Assembly (NCBI RefSeq): GCF_012516375.2
Contig: NZ_CP051204.2
Location: forward strand, 1,054,001 to 1,118,000
Length of the DNA: 64,000 nt
From: Chitinophaga oryzae
Lineage (GTDB): Bacteria > Bacteroidota > Bacteroidia > Chitinophagales > Chitinophagaceae
Direction of reading: 5' to 3'
The notes under the pieces were generated by a model, which had not been told where the DNA came from, did not search any database, and saw nothing but the letters and a program-made list of their open reading frames with translations. Each line of letters starts with the position of its first letter. Positions within the stretch are counted from its first letter, which is position 1. Both the position numbers and the translations under genes were made by a program. Shown piece by piece: positions 1 to 9,500 of the stretch.

Positions 1-984
1 CTGCCAGTCGGTGCTGATGCCTTTAGCCAGCTGCCTTCTTTCTTCAGCGTCGAAGCCGTCGATGAGGATTTGCGGATCATCGGGGCCACTGTATTTCAGT
101 GGCGGGTCCTGTGTGCCGTTCCAGTAGGCCCATTTTTTCAGATCGGCGTATTGTTGGGCGTTCATGAGGTCGTATTTTCCGGCGGGTTTTACGAAGCCGG
201 CGTAGCCGCTGTAGGTGACTACTGCTTTACCGCTTTTGCCACGTTTGGTGGTGACGAGGATGACGCCGTTGGCGCCGCGGGAGCCATAGATAGCGGTGGA
301 GGAAGCGTCTTTCAGCACGTCTACCGAGGTGATATCGTCCGGGTTCAGGTCGTTGATGTCGCCGTTGAACGGGATACCGTCTACCACAAACAGGGGTGAG
401 TTACCCGCCTTGAGGGAACGGGTACCGCGGATGAGGATGGTGGGTTTGGCTCCGGGTTTGCTGTTGCCGCCGCTTTTTTGGATATCGATGCCGGCGCCTT
501 GTCCTTTGAGGATGGAGGTGAGGTTAGCGGCCGGGATATCGCGGAGTGCCTGTGCGTTGATGGAGGTGATGGAGCCGGTAACGTCGGAACGTTTCTGCGT
601 ACCATAACCGACCACTACTACTTCATTGAGCTCTCCTTTGTCGGTCGCAAGGGAGATGCTGACGTTGTTCATGTCTGCATTTTCCACTTTCAGTTCCCGG
701 GAGATGAAGCCGGTGTAGGTGATTTTTATGGAAACGTTTGCAGGCACCTCTAACTTAAAAGTACCGTCTGTATTGGTGGTAACGCCGCGGGTGGAACCTT
801 TTACCACGATATTGGCGCCGGGCAGTGGTTCCCCTGTTTGGGAGGTTACACGGCCTTTGATGGTGACGGTTTTGCTCTGTGCGGATAACGGTGAGGTATA
901 TACGCATACAGACAATAACCAGCACATCATGAGAGAAAACAGGCGCAGGGGTTTGCCCTGCCATCCTGGGATCGGGAATTTCAT
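1..984 (-). CDS. SusC/RagA-type TonB-linked outer-membrane porin, N-terminal part
   Basis: The first 328 codons of a SusC-type TonB-dependent transporter; the gene continues past the left edge, so there is no stop here. Reading from the ATG at 984 there is a signal peptide (about residues 1-36, ending near SPLSAQ), a carboxypeptidase-regulatory-like domain (about 40-112), the SusC linker motif VVVVGYGTQKRSDVTGS (about 122-138) and a plug domain containing DASSTAIYGSRGANG (about 227-240). SusC proteins import oligosaccharides across the outer membrane together with a SusD lipoprotein, which would be expected beyond the left edge. It is the third gene of a minus-strand set after the fucosidase and the GH28-like gene, 35 nt behind the latter, so an operon and a polysaccharide-utilisation role are likely. 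Family assignment is secure; the substrate is inferred from the neighbours. Confidence 0.95.
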   Translation of the reverse strand, partial: MKFPIPGWQGKPLRLFSLMMCWLLSVCVYTSPLSAQSKTVTIKGRVTSQTGEPLPGANIVVKGSTRGVTTNTDGTFKLEVPANVSIKITYTGFISRELKVENADMNNVSISLATDKGELNEVVVVGYGTQKRSDVTGSITSINAQALRDIPAANLTSILKGQGAGIDIQKSGGNSKPGAKPTILIRGTRSLKAGNSPLFVVDGIPFNGDINDLNPDDITSVDVLKDASSTAIYGSRGANGVILVTTKRGKSGKAVVTYSGYAGFVKPAGKYDLMNAQQYADLKKWAYWNGTQDPPLKYSGPDDPQILIDGFDAEERRQLAKGISTDWQ

Positions 985-1019
985 AACGCTTAGTTTTTGT
1001 TGATAAAATGGATTATATG

Positions 1020-3980
1020 TTAGTTGGTAATGTCCTTGCTGTAAAGTCTTAATGCCAGTTGCGCTTCAAAAAGGGATGCAGGTGCGACGGATTGTCCGGG
1101 CAGTTCATTGATGCCGGTATGTTCAACAGTTACTTTTGAATCGGCCTGAAAGCCTTCCAGTATAGGTGCTGCGATGGTATAGTTCCGGCGGCGTTCCATG
1201 TCCCAGAAATTGTAATGCTGGTCTTTGGCGGAGCTATGACGGAAGTTCCACAGCACAAGTTGTTTGCCGTGGTGCGGATGACCGGGTTCGGGCCCGCCGA
1301 GGTTGTAGCATACGCCGCCGCGGATATCATCGAACAAAGTGGCATAAGGTTGTCCGGAGTGGCTGTCAAAATTCTGGTCGGTGCCCAGCGCACACTGGGT
1401 GATGACGGTCCCCGCGGCGCTGTAGCCGGTGCCGGGGCCGTGATGCTGGGCGCCGTTGAAATAACATTGTTTGATCAGCACGCCATAACCGGTGCGGGCA
1501 TGTACGGAAGCGTGACCTTTTTTTCCGAGGAAAGTCACATTCTGAACGGTGACCTGGTAGCCGGCGCGGATGTTGATACCTTCATTCCAGTCGGAAAACA
1601 CGCAGTCGCGTATCCAGCTGTTTTTTACATATTCCATTCCTATGGCCTCCCAGGCGTAGTCGTGGACCTCATTTTTGTGATGGACGAAATCTTCCGGATA
1701 ACTTTTCCAGTTGCTGGAAAAGCGTATACCGGTGATGCCGCATTCTTCGAGGCTGTTATAGGTGACCAGTTCAAATGGTTTATCATCCACGAGGTGAATA
1801 TCCAGGTGCAGCGGATTTTTGAAGGTGACGGTATGACCATTTATTTTTTCGATGGTGTGTATTTCCTGGACCTGCATACCGCCGTTATCGCCGAACAGGC
1901 GTGTCCACCGGGGTTTCAATGGCAGCGGATCGAAATACCATTTCGTATAGGCTTCACTGCGGTGCCTGATGACGACATCCTGCCCGGGCCGGAGCAGTGA
2001 TGCGTCGGCTACTTCTACCGAGAAGGTTTCACGGGAGGCGTTGGCGGTAATGGTGGTCAGCCGTTGTTGCTGGTTTTGCGCCGGACGGAAAAGAAATTGC
2101 CGGCTGTTGATTCTTTTTTTATCCTGGTAGATTTCGGTACCGCCATCCTGGCTGCCGCTGCCTTGCAGGACGATGTTACTACCGGTGATAAGGATCTGTT
2201 TTTTGTTGTCTTCATCGGGCGCCAGCAGGTATTTCCCTTTTGGGAAAAAGACGATGCCTCCGCCAGGGTTGGCTGCTGCAGCATCTACGGTGCGTTGGAT
2301 GGCTTCATCGTCATATTGGTCGTCGTTGGGAATGGCGCCAAATTGTGTCACATCAAACTTTTTCTTACCGGTTAGTTCGGGCAGTGGTTGTTCTGAAAAA
2401 TGATAGCCGGCGTAGGAGAAATCGGGTAATATGGGGATGGTATTATTTTTCCGGGCGGCTACAAATTCTTTCCATAGCGGGGCAATGGGCGGTGCAGCGG
2501 CTACGGTACCGTCGACAGTGATGTTCCGGGCAACGCCTTCCAGTTTCAGGAACTGTCCGGATGCGGGATGTCTGATAGCTTTCATTTCCACGCTTTTGGA
2601 GTCTGCAATGCGCACCAGCGGCTCTTTACCGGTGTTGCCAGGGAGGGCCCAGCGGGTGAGCTGTACCTGGTCAATGTCACGGGCAATTACCGCCGGTCGC
2701 GCTTCGGGCAGATCGCTGGTATAGGTGATACGATGGAACCGGATATTTTTAGCGTGACGGATATACAGGGCGTAGGCCGGTATCTGTTTGCCAAACATTT
2801 TTATTTCGGGGTAATCGCGTTCCCGCTCTTCGAGGTTGACCTGTGCATCTGCTGCGGTCCCTTCACCGGGGATGTTGATGTGAATATTGTCGAGCGTGAT
2901 GTCGTCGATATAATGGCCGGGGATGCCGCTGATAAGCATGCCGGTCCAGGTACCGTGTTTAACCGTTACGTTTTTAATACTGACGTTGCTGATACTGCCG
3001 ACCTCCTGTTGAGCGTCACCTTCGCGGAAAGTCTTCAACCGGGAGCCGAGGCGGATAATGATGGGCATATTCACCCTGTCCATTTTTACATCACTGATGC
3101 TGATGTTGCGGAGGTGTGCGCCATCCACCGAAAAAAGCTTGATACCGCCTTCGCGGGCGAATGCCACGTCGATATGGCTGACGTTTATATTTTCGAAGTT
3201 GCCTGCCGATTCCGTCCCGAATTTAATGGCGCCTTCGCCTGTATTGATTTTAATATGGCTGACGGTCACCTCGCGGCAGGGATAGGGGCTGGTGGTTTTA
3301 AAGCAGATGGCGTCGTCGCCGCTGTCGATATCGCAGTGGCGGATCACTACTTTTTCGCAGCAGTCGATATCGATGCCGTCGTTATTGCCCAGACCGCGGC
3401 TTCTGATGGTGACTTTTTCCGTTAATACGTTCGTGCAATGGAAAAAATGCATGGTCCAGGCGGTGGGACTTTGCAGGCGTATGTCAGATACCTGCACCTG
3501 CCGGCAACGGACAAAGCGTACCAGGAAGGGGCGTCTTTCGTGGCCGCCGGACGCCCTTACCAGCTTACCCTGGCCATCGATGGTGCCTTTGCCGGTGATG
3601 CCGGTATTGCTTGCGTCCACGGCGCCGATGAGGGCATAGCCCATTTGTTGGCCGAGACCGTCCTTAAAGCCGTCTACGATCTGATAATCTTTAATATCCG
3701 GGCTGCCGAGCAGGGTGGCGTTTTCTTCCACAAGCAGCAGTACGTTGTTTTTTAGTAGCAGGGTACCGGTAAGCCAGGTTCCCGCGGGCACGCGCACCTT
3801 CCCGCCACCGTTGGCGGAGCAGGTGTCAATGGCCTGCTGAATAGCGGCTGTGTTCAATGTTTTACCGTCGCCCACCGCGCCGAAGCGGGTGATGTCAACA
3901 ACGGTTTCTTTATCCATGGCAGTACCCATGGAGGCTATCAACAGCCAACAGAAAAGCTGTAGTAACAGGGAATTTTTCAT
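1020..3980 (-). CDS. GH28-like / pectate-lyase-superfamily two-beta-helix protein
   Basis: A 986-residue secreted protein made of two right-handed beta-helix modules. The start at 3980 gives a clean signal peptide (MKNSLLLQLFCWLL); the frame stays open 42 nt upstream but that extension is not signal-like. Module 1 (about residues 25-520) resembles GH28 polygalacturonases: it opens with the ITRFGAVGDGKT motif and has NNDGID (about 199-204) and SGDDA (about 220-224), which hold the usual catalytic aspartates. The GHG histidine is absent (GEGAIKFGTES, about 248-258) and RIK is replaced by GIKLF. Module 2 (from about 540) restarts with FDVTQFGAIPNDDQ and looks like a pectate_lyase_3 fold; the end may be a DUF4955-type tail, which I cannot confirm. 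It lies between GH29 and SusC genes, suggesting a role on a fucosylated, pectin-like glycan. Whether module 1 is active is open. Confidence 0.85.
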   Translation of the reverse strand: MKNSLLLQLFCWLLIASMGTAMDKETVVDITRFGAVGDGKTLNTAAIQQAIDTCSANGGGKVRVPAGTWLTGTLLLKNNVLLLVEENATLLGSPDIKDYQIVDGFKDGLGQQMGYALIGAVDASNTGITGKGTIDGQGKLVRASGGHERRPFLVRFVRCRQVQVSDIRLQSPTAWTMHFFHCTNVLTEKVTIRSRGLGNNDGIDIDCCEKVVIRHCDIDSGDDAICFKTTSPYPCREVTVSHIKINTGEGAIKFGTESAGNFENINVSHIDVAFAREGGIKLFSVDGAHLRNISISDVKMDRVNMPIIIRLGSRLKTFREGDAQQEVGSISNVSIKNVTVKHGTWTGMLISGIPGHYIDDITLDNIHINIPGEGTAADAQVNLEERERDYPEIKMFGKQIPAYALYIRHAKNIRFHRITYTSDLPEARPAVIARDIDQVQLTRWALPGNTGKEPLVRIADSKSVEMKAIRHPASGQFLKLEGVARNITVDGTVAAAPPIAPLWKEFVAARKNNTIPILPDFSYAGYHFSEQPLPELTGKKKFDVTQFGAIPNDDQYDDEAIQRTVDAAAANPGGGIVFFPKGKYLLAPDEDNKKQILITGSNIVLQGSGSQDGGTEIYQDKKRINSRQFLFRPAQNQQQRLTTITANASRETFSVEVADASLLRPGQDVVIRHRSEAYTKWYFDPLPLKPRWTRLFGDNGGMQVQEIHTIEKINGHTVTFKNPLHLDIHLVDDKPFELVTYNSLEECGITGIRFSSNWKSYPEDFVHHKNEVHDYAWEAIGMEYVKNSWIRDCVFSDWNEGINIRAGYQVTVQNVTFLGKKGHASVHARTGYGVLIKQCYFNGAQHHGPGTGYSAAGTVITQCALGTDQNFDSHSGQPYATLFDDIRGGVCYNLGGPEPGHPHHGKQLVLWNFRHSSAKDQHYNFWDMERRRNYTIAAPILEGFQADSKVTVEHTGINELPGQSVAPASLFEAQLALRLYSKDITN

Positions 3981-4040
3981 AACGCTGTGGAAATAGAGAG
4001 ACGGGCGGCATACGGTTCTCATCGGTTGCCGCCTGTTTTT

Positions 4041-5411
4041 TTAAAAAGTTCCGGTTGTTTCTACTTTGATGACAGTGGCGATGGTGTCAGGAGCCTGCGC
4101 TGGTACGTTAATAACGAGTCCTTCCTCCGTGGCGGAGGTGTTGAGTTTTTTGCCGCCGGCAAGCAGCCGGGTGCTGGTGATGTTGTTTTTCAGACCGGGG
4201 ATGACCAGTTTGCCGTCAGCGGGCCAGTTAAAGACATGGAAGTAGAGGGTGGTTTTGCCGCCTTTAACTTTTTTGGTGCAGCGTCCCCAGGGGAATGCGC
4301 CGAAGGGGCTGCCGTTGGTAGCGTAGATAGCTTCCCCGTTGACTTTCATCCACTGGCCGATGCCTTTCAGTCCGTCGATGCTGGGCTGCGGAAACTGCCC
4401 CAGTGCGTCCGGTCCCACGTTCAGGAGATAGTTACCGTTTTTAGAGGCGATATCTACCAGGTTCCTGATCAGTGTCTCCGTGCTTTTCCATTTGTGGTCA
4501 TAACTTTTGTAGCCCCAGGTGCCGTTCATGGTCATGCAGGTTTCCCAGTCGCGGCCATCCAGCTCGGCCTGTGTGGGAATTTTCTGTTCCGGTGTTTTAT
4601 AGTCGCCCGGAAAGTTGGGTCTTTTAAGCCTGTCATTGGTGATGATATTGGGCTGTAGTGACAGTACCGCCTGCAGTTTCTTCGCATATTCGTCGGTCAT
4701 GTTGGTCGGCGTGTCCCACCATAATACCGCTACATCGCCGTAGTTGGTGAGCAGTTCTTTCACCTGTGGTACCGCTACTTTATCGATGTATTCACCCATG
4801 GTGGCGCTGGTTTGCGCCGGGTCCCAGTGGCCGGTGTTATCTTTTGTATAGGCGTCTATTTTAGCGGAGTCGGGATTGGCCCAGCCTTCGGAGGTTACTT
4901 TGCGGGCGGCAGCGCCGCCGGGGTTGTTCCAGTCCTGCGCCTGGGAGTAATAGAAGCCCAGTTTAAGGCCGTATTTTTTACAGGCGGCCGCCAGTGGCCG
5001 GAGCACGTCTTTACCGTAGGGTGTAGCGTCGGCGATGTTCCATTTGCTGGCGGCAGATTTGAACATCGCGAAGCCATCGTGATGTTTGGCGGTGATGACG
5101 ATGTATGTCATGCCGGCGTCTTTTGCGGCTTTTACCCATGCGTCCGCGTCATATTTTACCGGATTGAAGGATTTGGCCACCTGCTGGTAGTCGGCCACTG
5201 ATATTTTGCCGCGGTTCATGATCCATTCACCGCCGCGGCCTATCTGATGCCCCTGCCAGTTGCCTGCCAGCTGCGCATATACGCCCCAGTGGATAAACAT
5301 GCCGAAACGGGCTTCCCGCCACCATTTCATATGTTCATCGTGCGCTGTTTGTGCGAAGATCGATTGTGCAGCGCAGCAGATCGCCAGCAAGGAGAGGAAT
5401 AGTTTTTTCAT
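4041..5411 (-). CDS. alpha-L-fucosidase, glycoside hydrolase family 29
   Basis: GH29 enzymes release alpha-linked L-fucose from glycans by a retaining mechanism. The 456-residue protein has a signal peptide ending near SIFAQ (residue 21), so it is probably periplasmic or surface-exposed. Family motifs seen are WWREARFGMFIHWGVY (about 30-45), AKHHDGFAMF (about 108-117), FYYSQAQDWNN (about 153-163) and LWWDTP, whose Asp (about 233) sits at the position of the catalytic nucleophile. The length fits single-domain bacterial GH29 enzymes with a short C-terminal beta domain. It is the first gene of the minus-strand set (60 nt before the GH28-like gene), and a LacI-type operator lies about 130 nt upstream of its start. 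This operon position suggests that fucose is a side chain of the target polysaccharide. Confidence 0.94.
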   Translation of the reverse strand: MKKLFLSLLAICCAAQSIFAQTAHDEHMKWWREARFGMFIHWGVYAQLAGNWQGHQIGRGGEWIMNRGKISVADYQQVAKSFNPVKYDADAWVKAAKDAGMTYIVITAKHHDGFAMFKSAASKWNIADATPYGKDVLRPLAAACKKYGLKLGFYYSQAQDWNNPGGAAARKVTSEGWANPDSAKIDAYTKDNTGHWDPAQTSATMGEYIDKVAVPQVKELLTNYGDVAVLWWDTPTNMTDEYAKKLQAVLSLQPNIITNDRLKRPNFPGDYKTPEQKIPTQAELDGRDWETCMTMNGTWGYKSYDHKWKSTETLIRNLVDIASKNGNYLLNVGPDALGQFPQPSIDGLKGIGQWMKVNGEAIYATNGSPFGAFPWGRCTKKVKGGKTTLYFHVFNWPADGKLVIPGLKNNITSTRLLAGGKKLNTSATEEGLVINVPAQAPDTIATVIKVETTGTF

Positions 5412-5542
5412 TACGTGATGTTGGTTGTTATAGGTGATGAAAATGATCGATTTTGGTGAAATGGCCGGACGTGTGATACCGGATGAATGTTTTCTTACAG
5501 GCTTACAACTACTGACAATATATCTTTTCCCCTCCGTTTTGT

Positions 5543-5556
5543 TGCAATCGTTTGCA
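5543..5556. promoter_or_regulatory. LacI-family operator candidate, copy 1
   Basis: TGCAATCGTTTGCA is an imperfect palindrome centred on CG with one mismatch between half-sites, matching the general LacI/GalR operator form. It lies about 130 nt upstream of the fucosidase start. The same sequence, including one further T, recurs at 6195-6208. No LacI-family regulator gene is visible in the window. Confidence 0.6.
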
Positions 5557-5659
5557 TTAATATTGCAAAAAATAAGCGCAGAGCGCCTGGTTGTTTTATG
5601 GTGTGTATTTTACGCTTTATAAAGGTCGGAAATAAATCATCCGGCGAGTAAGCTGATTT

Positions 5660-6169
5660 TCACATTTTGTTATGGTTTTTTCGCAATGTTGGCGGGGCTG
5701 GAAAAGAATAGAACCAGGTTGTATTTCTAAACTTTTCCAATATTGTTGCGAGCCCGTCAGGTACTACTGCAAAATCAGGTATTTCTCCATGAAGCATATG
5801 TGTTGTCATATATTGATAATCATGCTGGTACATATCCAGCATGTGTGCCGGAGGGATGAAAGAAATCTCATTTCTATCAAGAGAAGTATAGGTGCCCATG
5901 TATTTCAATCGACTGTAATGCTTACGATGTTTTTGAATGGTCGTATATAGTACATTATCGGCAAGCGCTTCATCGACGACTCCTGCACGGTCCATTTTTA
6001 GCATGTCGTAAAAATGCCTTGACTTCCGTTTTACGCTGATCGTCCTGCTCTTTATAAATACTTCATTTACCAAAAGTGCCTTTTCGAGAAGTGTCACTCT
6101 GGGAAGGAGAGGTCGTGTTTTAATTTCCTGGGGCCTTCCTGCTTCAGGAGCGCCTCCTTTTTTATCCAT
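5660..6169 (-). CDS. truncated AbiEii-like nucleotidyltransferase (C-terminal part only)
   Basis: The 169-residue product resembles the C-terminal half of AbiEii/AbiGii nucleotidyltransferase toxins. Matching landmarks, in order, are the LPRVTLLEKALLV segment (about 23-35), the SRHFYDM segment (about 50-56), IQKHRKHYSRL (about 78-88), ISFIPPAHML (about 102-111) and the terminal run HGEIPDF ... ILEKFRN. The N-terminal nucleotidyltransferase fold with its catalytic acidic motif is missing, and full-length members are roughly 280-330 residues. No AbiEi-like antitoxin gene is adjacent. It is therefore probably a decayed remnant or an inactive fragment rather than a working toxin. Base composition is more AT-rich than the neighbouring operons, consistent with transferred DNA. 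The assignment rests on remembered family patterns, not on a search. A LacI-type site lies 26 nt upstream of the start. Confidence 0.6.
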   Translation of the reverse strand: MDKKGGAPEAGRPQEIKTRPLLPRVTLLEKALLVNEVFIKSRTISVKRKSRHFYDMLKMDRAGVVDEALADNVLYTTIQKHRKHYSRLKYMGTYTSLDRNEISFIPPAHMLDMYQHDYQYMTTHMLHGEIPDFAVVPDGLATILEKFRNTTWFYSFPAPPTLRKNHNKM

Positions 6170-6529
6170 TGCAACAAAAAACTATTTTGAAATCTGCAAT
6201 CGTTTGCATAACTTACAACCACAGCCAGGATCTGAACCACCAAAATCACTTTGGAAACCATAGACCATTTGCAGCCTCGTACCTGAGATAATCCCGGAAA
6301 CTACCCTGTAGCCAAGTGTTGTTGAAAACCCGTTTCCACCGTACCCTTTTATTGATCATAAAAAAACGAACGCTTTATGACATCCTCTTAATGCCATTGC
6401 CGTCATGAGCAGGACTACGCCCGCCTGTTCCCGGAAATCATTTTTTAAGGTGTATAACAGTAACGGTTATACGCTTACGGGCGACCTATGTTTACTCAAA
6501 CCCTCATTATCCACCTTTAAAGTTTTTTG
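6170..6529. other. divergent intergenic region, 360 bases
   Basis: Non-coding stretch between the minus-strand AbiEii-like fragment and the plus-strand dehydrogenase-like gene. Apart from the LacI-type palindrome at 6195-6208 I see no convincing ORF, hairpin or TAnnTTTG box. It should hold the promoters of both divergent genes. Confidence 0.5.
6195..6208. promoter_or_regulatory. LacI-family operator candidate, copy 2
   Basis: TGCAATCGTTTGCA again, identical to 5543-5556 and again followed by T. It lies 26 nt upstream of the AbiEii-like fragment (minus strand) and about 320 nt upstream of the sugar-dehydrogenase-like gene (plus strand), so it could act on either. An exact 15-base repeat of an operator-like palindrome in two nearby intergenic stretches is unlikely to be chance. 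Confidence 0.6.
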
Positions 6530-9500
6530 ATGATGAAAAAAAGATACGCGATACTCTTGTTATTGCTGTTATCCGTTATAACCGTCCGGTCGCAAACCCT
6601 GCCGGCCAATTTCCAGCGGGTGCAGGTGGTGAACGGCATCAGCAGCCCCACCTCTCTCGCCTTCCTGCCCGACGGCCGCATACTGGTTTGCCAGGAAACA
6701 GGACAGCTGCGGGTAATAAAAAACGGTGCGCTCCTGTCAACACCGGCAGTCTCCCTGTCGGTCAACAGCAGCGGGGAACGCGGCCTGATCGGCATCGCGG
6801 TTGACCCTGCCTTCGCCACGAACCACTACATCTACCTGTATTACACACATACCTCCGGCCCACATAACCGCGTCAGCCGCTTTACCATGAACGGTGACAT
6901 AGCAGGATCTGAAACGGCTATCCTGGACCTGCCTACCCTCAGCGCCATCTACCACAACGGCGGCGGCCTCTCTTTCGGCAACGACGGCAAACTGTACGTC
7001 TCCGTAGGCGATAACAAAGTAGGCAACAACGCCAGCAATCTCGACAGCTACATGGGTAAAGTGCTGCGCATCAACACCGACGGTTCGGTACCGTCAGGCA
7101 ACCCTTTCAGCGGCGGCGCCCAACGCAGCCGCGTATGGGCGTACGGGTTACGTAACCCTTTCACCAACTCCATAGATCCGGTGACGGGCAAGATCTTCAT
7201 TAACGATGTTGGGGAATCCACCTGGGAAGAAATCAATGACGGCACCACCGGCGGCCGTAACTTCGGATGGCCCACCCAGGAAGGTAACTGCACCAGCGGC
7301 TGCTCCGGCTTCACCAATCCGCTGTACCGCTACAGCACCAACCGCGATGGCTCCCCGCCGGACGGCCAGGGCTGCGCCATCAACGGCGGCACTTTCTTCA
7401 ACGGCGCTATCAGCAACTATCCTGCCACCTACAACGGCAAATACTTTTTCCTCGACTACTGCGGCGGCTGGATCAACTATATCAACCCCGCTTCCCCCAC
7501 CCGCACCGCTTTCGCTACCGGCCTGGGCGGCGGCATGACCTACCTCAAACAAGGTCCCGACGGCAACCTGTACTACCTGAGCCGCGACAATAACGCGCTG
7601 TATAAAATCGTGTATACCGGCACACAGGCGCCGGTGATCACCACACAACCGCAGCCCGTCACCGTACCGCAGGGGCAGACCGCCGTCTTCAACGTGACTG
7701 CAGTCGCCAATCCTGCGCCCGCTTACCAGTGGCGTAAAAACGGCGCCAGCATCAGCGGAGCTACAGCAGCTTCCTATGCTATCGCAAATGTGCAGCCTGC
7801 GGATACGGGCCTCTACAGCGTAGTGGTCACCAACAGCGCCGGCAGCGTTACCAGCAACAATGCCAGGCTGACGGTCTCCGCACCGAATACCCTCCCGGTA
7901 GCAACCATCACCGCGCCGCTGAACAACGCAAAATTCCGTGCAGGCGACACCGTTAGCTTTGCCGGTACCGGTACCGACGCGGAAGACGGTACCCTTCCTG
8001 CCAGCGCTTTCCACTGGTGGGTCGACTTCCATCATGCTAACCACGTGCATCCCGGTCCACAGACGCCGGACAGCGTGAAAAACGGCAAATTCGTCATCTC
8101 CGCCGAAGGACACACCGAAACAGACATCTGGTATCGTATATACCTCTCCGTTAGAGACAGCCGCGGTGAACAGGACACCACCTACGTGGAACTGTTTCCT
8201 GTCACTTCCAGCCTCTCCCTGCAGACACAACCCGCAGGCCTGCAAATCAGGCTCAATGACATTCCGTTTACCACGCCGTATAGTACCCCTGCTTTATCGG
8301 GCATGGTGCGGCCTATGGAAGCCCCATCTCCGCAAGTGCTCAATGGTGTCACCTATATCTTCGACCATTGGGCACACGGAGGCAACCGGGTACAGAACAT
8401 TACCATCACAGACAAGGATACCACCTATACGGCCGTGTTTAAAGCCGCTCCTGCTGCCACACTGCTGAAACCCACACAGGACGCCTACGTACGCGATGGT
8501 ACCAATGCCGGCACCACCTGGGGCGTAAGCGACTCTACCTTCCTCATCACCAAAGTGGCGCCTGCCGGTCAGCTCAACAATGCGCGGGAGACCTATCTTA
8601 CCTTCGACCTCACCAGTGCGGCCAGCAGCGTTTCTTCTGTGGTGCTGCGACTGTACGGACGTGTAGACGGCACCGTAGCCACCAGCGTGCCGGTAGGCGC
8701 TTACCCGCTGAGCAATACCACCTGGACGGAGAAAACCATCACCTGGAATAACAAACCGGCATCAGGCAGCACCTTGCTGGCGTCTACCGTGCTCACGAAC
8801 GACACGGCGCGCTACTACACCTGGGACGTGACCAGCTACGTACAGAGCGAACTCGCGGCCGGCAGAAAGAAAATAGCGTTCGTCATGAAGAGCCAGCAGG
8901 CACATGACCCGCGTATCTTCCTCAATTCGAAAGAAGCCGCCGCCAACCCGCCGCAGCTGGCCGTTATCGGCGACAGCAGTGGTCCCGGCCCTGTATGCAT
9001 CCCGGCACAGGCAAGCGCCGACGATGGTAACGTGGCCGCCAACGCCATCGACAATGACCTGAACACACGCTGGTCAGCATCCGGGGAACAGTCCATCTGG
9101 TTCTGCCTCGGCACTGGTACCACCACGATCAATGGCGTAGACATCGCTTTCTATAAAGGCGATACCCGCCGCGCTTCGTTCGATATACAGGTGAGCACCG
9201 ACGGTACCAGCTGGACCAGCGTGGCGACAGGCCTGCAAAGCAGCGGTACCTCTACCGGCTTCGAATCGTTTGTTTTTCCGGCTGTAACGGCCAGGCACGT
9301 ACGAATCCTGGGACATGGAAATAACGTTAATGCGTGGAACAGCTATTCGGAAGTGAAGTTTAAAACCGGCACGGCCCCTGCTGCCAAAGAAACAGCCCTG
9401 GCGGTGATGAACGCTTACCCCAACCCGGCCAGCTCCGTGGTGACAGTGACCTTCAGACTGCCGTCTGACGGACGCACCACGCTGGGCGTGTATGACCTGG

